Of a stretch of 64,000 nt of DNA, positions 58,299-64,000 are shown one piece after another. Source of the DNA: Liopterus haemorrhoidalis (Eukaryota; Arthropoda; Insecta; Coleoptera; Dytiscidae). The notes under the pieces were generated by a model. That model searched no databases. It was not told the DNA's origin and saw nothing but the letters and a program-made list of their open reading frames with translations. The stretch spans positions 11,286,980 through 11,350,979 of the forward strand of contig OZ020623.1 of the NCBI GenBank assembly GCA_963971575.1, in the 5' to 3' direction. Each line of letters opens with the position of its first letter. The first letter of the stretch is position 1. The position numbers and the translations under genes were made by a program.

Positions 58299-58759
58299 CT
58301 GTCTCAATTTGTAATACGAAACTAACAGGAAAACTTCATTTTTTATGTTGTATATTTAAAATATCATCTTAGGGTGGTAATTCTGAAGTAACACTTTTCA
58401 AAATATTTGACAATTCATAATTGACATGTCAACTTACTAACACAAATTGTATAAAACACTAATTGACAAGTATTAGAAATATATTTTAGGCAACCAGAAC
58501 AGAAAATATGAATAAGCGAAATAAGATGAAATAAATATTTGTATATAATTCAAAATATTAGACATGTCAATCACAATTTTGACATGTCAACTTCGTATCT
58601 GACATGTAGTTTTTGAGTGAATATAACCTCAGTATAATGAAACTTCACAAAAACTGTAAAAGCCAGATTTACAAGTTTACATGGTTTCAAAAAAGTCTAT
58701 TTACACCACAACAGTCACCAAAGTAACCAGATTTAGTTTCGTATTACAAATTGAGACAG
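58299..58759. mobile_element. 461-bp MITE with 27-bp perfect ends
   Basis: Perfect inverted termini starting CTGTCTCAATTTGTAATACG; flanked by ATTAT at 58294-58298 and 58760-58764. Copy 1 of the host hAT lacks it at the same place, which proves mobility. Contains four GACATGT motifs. The 5-bp duplication does not by itself settle the superfamily. Confidence 0.85.
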
Positions 58760-58947
58760 ATTATACTTCAAGTACTTTCAAGTAGGTACGACTTGAACTT
58801 ATTTTTTGTTATGCTCCGAGCTACTGTTTGCTAAAGAGTAAGGATGCGAAAGTGTTCAAAATGCAAAGAAACTTGGAACTTGTAAATAAAAATACTTGCA
58901 AGCCATTATAGGTAATCGTAACAGATATTAAAAAAATGTTTATATAT

Positions 58948-59200
58948 AGGTTGTTTTTTTTTCAAAAGTTTTATCCAATTATACCCAACACGCCATACGT
59001 TCCTATATAAAAAATCGAAGTTGTCCTTGATATCCTGTACTTTTGGTTTATTCCGAAAATTTAAATACTACCATCCAATTATTTGGGTAAACTCTGGTCA
59101 CCAAATTTTTTTCCCAACTTGCTCACACATCATCTTTTCGAGAAAAATCGTGTTTCCTCTATCTTGATACACCTTGAGATCCCTCCCTCGCTCCCCGCCC

Positions 59201-59272
<72 letters not shown>

Positions 59273-59858
59273 GACCGGCGGTTGGGAAACACTGCTCAAG
59301 GTCACTATCTGACAGATAAGGTTATATGATACTTTCTGTGCTGAATAAATGTCATTCCGTCTTTCAATACAAATGTATCTATCGGATAGTTATCTAACGG
59401 ATAATGAGACTGACGTATTGAATTCACTGATTGGTAGTGACATTTATTCAGCAGATCAAGTTACAAATAACCTTATATGTCAGATAATTACCTAGTGGTT
59501 TAAATGAAGGTGGAAAGACCGGGTCTTAAGGTCCTAATGTTCGAGGGCGGACACCTTAGCCCTCCAAATGAACCCGTAAATAACAAAGTTAACCTGTATA
59601 AAATTCTCGAGAGATACTTCCAATAGTAATTTTCATCCCTTTCTGAGATCTCAGAATTATCATTGATAGCCCAAAAGTCATCCTATTATCACCTCTGTCC
59701 TCCCATTTTACCATATAGGCAGTGTCTCCAACGCCATAGCTCTGAAATTTTAATAAATCCTCTACCAAAATGTATAACTATTTATATAAAGATACAAAGT
59801 AACAAAATATTATAGATCATGTAGTACTATTTTAGATCATGTAGTACCAAGTAACTTC
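58948..59858. mobile_element. Unclassified insert in hAT copy 2
   Basis: Absent from hAT copy 1. Contains a CT/TA simple repeat (59205-59269), a hAT-like end (minus strand CAGTGTTTCCCAACCGCCGG, 59273-59294), the foldback 59306-59486 and about 370 bp of unfamiliar sequence. Exact ends unresolved. Confidence 0.5.
59306..59486. mobile_element. 181-bp foldback MITE
   Basis: TATCTGACAGATAAGGTTAT against the inverse of TATCTGACATATAAGGTTAT, with arms continuing through GCTGAATAAATGTCA. Non-coding. Confidence 0.7.
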
Positions 59859-60706
59859 CCATTTAACGTTATACCTCATCTTCAATAATAAAAAAAATAG
59901 TGTATTGGGCCCGGTAGTTCAATTTCAACCACCAGTATACTATTGATAAAATATTAATATAGGTGTTTATTCTCATAAAGAATTATTTTAAGCAATTCTG
60001 TTCCTTATTTATTAATTGTTAATGACTATATTCCTTAATGGGCTTTATCAGGATTAACCATCTTGATATGTAGTGATACGTGATTTTTGCAAGTGGCGTC
60101 TTCATTTTTTTCTGACGTTTTTAGTTATTTTGAAGTGATAAAAGTGCAGAAAATACTTGAAATAGTGTGTTATAGTGTGGCCTTTAGTGTTTGGACTCCA
60201 TGCAGACCAAAATTGGAGCGACTGGAAAGGTATTTGTAGAAATTTTTGTTAATTTTATAATGTTAGTCTTTGTTATGTAGAATGTGCTTCTATGGACAAT
60301 ATAGAAACACATACATGCATACACTATCGGCTATAACTAGAGAAACAAAACTATTTTTTAAATCATTTTCATAAATCCCGATTATTGACTAAATGAATAT
60401 TGAATTATATTGGTATAGCAACAACAATTTTTAAGTTTGAACCTGCTCTTAAAAATATTTGTTGTACTGGTACAATAAATATAATAATTATATATATATG
60501 TATATATATAGGGGGACCGCAGACAATATTTAAATTATTTTGGGGGGTCCCATGCCAGAAAAGGTTAAGAAACACTGTTGTAGGCAATGACAGATGTTTC
60601 TTATGACACTTTTAAGTGTGAACATTCTCTACTTAAATTCAGACGCCATCCTTTTTAGAGTTATGTGGGTATGACCAAAAAATATTCACAAATACAGATA
60701 ACTTTT

Positions 60707-62189
60707 TTACTTGCCCGACCTTAATATATAAGGGGCAAGTATTGTAATCGCGAAAATTTTCGATGTCGAGATTTTGACTGATGACCACGTTTCATGGTCC
60801 AGGGAATCCTAAAAACCTATTTTAGAAGTGCCGTCCGTATGTGTGTGTGTCTGTGTGTGTGTCTGTGTGTGTGTATACACGATAACTCAAGAACGGTTCA
60901 ACTTAAAGAATTTGTTCTGGTACTAAAAAATTCTCCTATTAAATGGGAAGAACCCTATTGTTTTTTATGAAGATCGGTTGACTAGAAATGGGAGTTTACT
61001 CGTGTCGATTTTAAGATTTTTGCGAATATTTAGCAACAGAAAAATATTTCGAAAAAATTTATTGGATAAAAGTTACTATAAATGCAATAACTAATAACTT
61101 TTATTTGAGACGTTTTTTGATAAAACGAAAAATTTCGAAAATATTTTGTAAAATTATTTTTTCAGTAAGTCTCAATTTTTTCATACTTATATGTAATGTT
61201 TCCATGGTCATGCTAATTAATTTGTAATAGGTAGTACATTAAATAATATTTTGATTAGTTATCAGTGTCACCTATATACGTCAAGTAAACATTGGTAAAT
61301 TGCGGAAAAAATTAGAAAATTTAAGGTTTGTTGTTAATCTAGTTATTTTTCTAATATATTCTATTGTTTTCTGATAATACTGACGATTCAGCTTAATTGG
61401 GCCACCGCTTAATTGAGGCAGCCGTTTATTTGGGCCAAATCTCAAAGAACAGAAACCAAACCAAGGAACCAACAGTAAATTTACATGTTTAATTGGGACA
61501 ATATTCCGCTTAATTGGGACAGTAAATTTAAGATCACAGTACATATTATGTTACACATATTCTCAAGAAAAAATATGTACAAAGAATGTAATATTACAGC
61601 GTTATTTTATGCAGGAAGGAAATGAAGGGAGCCCTACATCCGCACTGAATACCTATGCTTATTTTGTAGAAGTGAAATGTTACAAAAACAAAAGACGGAC
61701 TACACTTGACGCATTTTTGCATTGAATTAAATTGTATGTACCTATTTATTATTTTATTTTGCAATTTATTATTATTTGTTGGTTATATGTAATTTATAGT
61801 TTTGTCCAAGAGTTTATAAAGTAAAATTATTGAAAGAAAAATATGCATTGTTTAATTTTATGTGAAATTCGCTTAATTGGGGCAGCCGCTTAATTGAGCC
61901 AAAATGCCTAAATCCCGATGTGTCCCAATTAAGCGGAATGGACTGTATATGTATTATAAAGTCTAGTAATTATTTTTATACATAATTGGTAATTTCAATG
62001 ATACATATTTAATTTGTAATTCTACAATAAATAATATTTTGATTAGTGGTTCATAAATCATTTAATTATTGAAAGATTTTCATTCTTTCGTGCTAAATTT
62101 AGGAATAGGTTTTAAAGTAATGTTTTCGAGGTTTTCGGTTTTTATGGGAGGGCAAGTCTAGCGGAGGTCTTCCTTCGCCACTGGTTTCA
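60707..62189 (+). mobile_element. ACTTGCCC-family element (iv), long form
   Basis: The 5' part (60707-60970) matches element (i), then a different AT-rich middle follows, and the standard 3' end GGGAGGGCAAGTCTAGCGGA appears at 62146. It contains the pogo-like insert 61378-61947. A scrap of the same middle (CATGACCATGGAAACGTTAC, inverse near 61195) occurs at 54805, so longer forms of the family exist. Confidence 0.65.
61378..61947. mobile_element. Pogo/Tigger-like MITE
   Basis: Both ends have several copies of CGCTTAATTGGG and its inverse (CCGCTTAATTGAGG, TCCCAATTAAGCGG), with terminal TAC(T/A)G(A/T)C(G/C)ATTC and TA borders. Repeated GCTTAATTGGG ends are characteristic of pogo-like elements. 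No transposase. Confidence 0.6.
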
Positions 62190-62329
62190 AAACAAATAAC
62201 TTCTTCTAAAAGGGAATATGCAGTAACTCGGGGAATTACCGGGCGTGAATTGCACCGTAAAACATCTTGAACAATACAAAACCTGTATAGTACAGGCAGA
62301 AAGATGAAAATTAAAAAATAAATTATATT

Positions 62330-62401
62330 AAAATAAAAACCAGCCAATTTTCAAAGAGCCGCAAAATTTTCTAAAAGAGCCGCAGGTTGCCGACCCCTGG
62401 C
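62330..62401 (-). repeat. hAT terminus fragment
   Basis: Minus strand CCAGGGGTCGGCAACCTGCG, then GCTCTTT repeats: a very common hAT start (CAGGGGTCGGCAACC). No partner end found. Confidence 0.55.
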
Positions 62402-62896
62402 CTATACGTTTCATTACTGAGGAAAACAAATTTAATAAAACATCAAATTTCATCAATAGAAACAAACAAATTTTTGAATGTTTGAAAAAAGTTTTGGTGT
62501 TTACAATATCATATATTATTCTGTAATATATGGAATGGCTGTAAACATGTGGGTACAGATCTGGACCCAATCTTGTTCTAGTATAAATATTTAAGGTCCT
62601 TCGATATTCTGTTCACGTTTCTTTCGGATACCAGATGCACACTCCAATGACTTCGTCCCTTACACAAGCATGGATATTTTTCTAGATTAATTTTCTGACC
62701 CGTGGGATTGACAACATTTTTTATATCAAATGGACTTAACTTAGATTATTACAAACAAAATATAAAATACTTGGAAATAGCTTGGATTACAACTTGAGAT
62801 GTATAAGCTAGAATAAAACAGATTTGAAAGATACTGCAACTTAAGTTACTTAATTAAAACAGCAACAGATCAAATTTTCTCACTTATTGGTCACTA
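62402..62896. other. No recognisable feature
   Basis: Non-coding. Confidence 0.45.
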
Positions 62897-63504
62897 ATAC
62901 CCTTTTCACACTAGATCTTTAAGACGAGTGAACTTAAAGTTCACCGATGTTTAAGATCGGTATGCTTTCACACTTGATGTTTAAATCTCTGGTGCTGTCA
63001 TCAGCTACAGTAATTTTGTCCTTAAGTTACCGTCATGAAATTACCAGTTTTGACCTGTCTGCGCAGACGCACATTTTGAATTATTATAAACAATTAAGGA
63101 TATTTCATTTCATTCTACAATAAAGGCACTACAATAAAGAATATATTACACCTGTATTAACATGTAAGTCGATACATTTTATCTCAATTATTGTAGCTCT
63201 GTATTTTATTAAACACATTATTAGAATAAATAATTTTATTATAACAATAAGTAGGTATAAACTTCTTATAACGTCGATATAATACAGTATTCTTGTTTAT
63301 GATAATATAAAATGTTGACAGCACAAATTCAAGGAGTATTTTTTTATAATAGAAATTAAGTTGGCAATGCGTACGAAGTTTAAGACGCAGATCTCTGCCT
63401 TAAACATCGCTTGCATTTAGACGAGGCCATACGGTTTCACATTAGCGTTTAAAGATACATTCACTTTAACATCCGATCTTAAAGATCTAGTGTGAAAAGG
63501 GTAT
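62897..63504. mobile_element. CCCTTTTCACAC element, copy 2
   Basis: 608 bp; termini ATACCCTTTTCACACTAGAT are perfectly inverted at both ends and extend through CTTTAAGA. Close copy of 40943-41530 throughout. It abuts and seems to cut off the upstream part of TCE-H. Confidence 0.8.
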
Positions 63505-63860
63505 ATTTTTTGTATTTTTTTGCTAATAGTGTACACATGTTATACTTATGTAACACGCTAGATTGGAAGATGTATCCTAGTGTAATGGTTATAGCGCTGG
63601 CATATCACCCAACTAAATCAGTTCGAACCCTGCGAGAGAGAATAAAATTATTTTTTGTTTTTTTTTTGCATTTTTATTTATTTAAATTATGTTTTCAAAA
63701 TTCTAGTTATATTTTGACAAATGTTGCATTTAATTTTTAAAAACGTAAATTTAATAACCAGTGGAAAGTGTTGAAATTATAATTTAATTCTATGTTTGAA
63801 TGTATACGAAATCAGAGGGCGGGGCTTATGATTTAAGAAACACTTCACATCAATTTTTTT
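63505..63860 (+). mobile_element. tRNA-cassette element TCE-H, truncated
   Basis: Starts in the segment just before the cassette (shared with TCE-F: GTACACA, GTAACACGC), then the cassette, T-rich tract and subfamily II body. A deletion removes most of the tail; only CACTTCACATCAATTTTT of the hairpin end remains. Confidence 0.65.
63561..63643 (+). pseudogene. tRNA-like cassette in TCE-H
   Basis: A box CCTAGTGTAATGGTTATAGC (Val/Asp-like D arm) and an excellent B box CAGTTCGAACCCTG with pairable T stem. Not the same as the TCE-F cassette although the preceding 50 bp are shared. Confidence 0.55.
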
Positions 63861-64000
63861 TAATTATAGGCTATTCCAAATTTTTAGGCGGACCCAAGCA
63901 AGGTCCCTTCTCGTGACAACCTAAAAGAACGAAATTCCCATTTAGTTCCGCCTAACCGTTTGAAACAGACTGTATCGTCTTGTATATAAATACCGATAAG
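63861..64000. other. No recognisable feature
   Basis: Window end; non-coding. Confidence 0.4.

Larger units (their letters stand above)
58077..60577. mobile_element. hAT element, copy 2
   Basis: Starts CAGCGTTTCTCAACCGG and ends GGTTAAGAAACACTG with exact 8-bp duplications TTGTAGGC (58069-58076, 60578-60585). Same family as 29057-32205. It carries two secondary insertions (58299-58759 and about 58948-59858) that copy 1 lacks. Confidence 0.9.

Overview
The window looks like gene-poor, AT-rich nuclear DNA from an arthropod, most likely an insect. I find no host gene, rRNA, CRISPR array or bacterial-style operon. Nearly every recognisable piece is a transposable element or its debris: at least five mariner lineages (insect-type DD34D families), a DD41D Tc1/mariner element, several hAT elements with 8-bp target duplications, 3' ends of non-LTR retrotransposons (LINEs), one small LTR element, many short inverted-repeat elements (MITEs), and long simple repeats. 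The insect order cannot be fixed from this.

Layout. 1-2240: minus-strand mariner (mar-3) split by a 956-bp inverted-repeat element. 2985-5339: a nest of one repeat family that I call the tRNA-cassette element (TCE). 6067-8146: a mar-2 mariner interrupted by a decayed transposon-associated gene. 8363-10530: LINE 3' end split by an almost complete DD41D element. 10573-11875: two MITEs. 12290-15330: LINE reverse transcriptase split by mariner mar-4, which itself holds a TCE and a TTAA MITE. 15830-18029: LINE tail and mar-1 mariners. 18400-19579: a well preserved RTE-like LINE with target duplications. 20314-26948: a mar-2 mariner whose two halves lie 5.3 kb apart, with an intact catalytic domain in the right half; the gap holds a THAP-encoding element, about 3 kb I cannot classify, and a hAT. 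27064-28945: TCE and a mariner scrap. 29057-32205: hAT copy 1 with an LTR element inside. 33735-34845: two foldbacks. 36339-40475: mar-3 copy 2 with three nested insertions. 40943-47972: MITE, TCE copies, mar-5, a second DD41D copy and a LINE end. 48041-50400: LINE end and a 730-bp AC array. 50619-53678: two inverted-repeat elements. 53738-57257: a heavily nested mar-1 locus. 58077-60577: hAT copy 2. 60707-63860: further DNA elements and a last TCE.

Most interesting pattern: the TCE family. Eight copies share one framework: a TCTG microsatellite, a conserved AT-rich module, a T-rich tract and a terminal hairpin. At one fixed internal position and in one orientation they carry tRNA-like sequences that differ between copies (one tRNA-Glu-like, one Tyr-like, two with a Val/Asp-type D arm, others). 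This resembles an element that repeatedly acquires or targets tRNA genes. The other main result is relative dating: many target duplications and interrupted reading frames let the order of insertions be read directly. All assignments were made by eye from translated motifs and repeat comparison; no database search was run.
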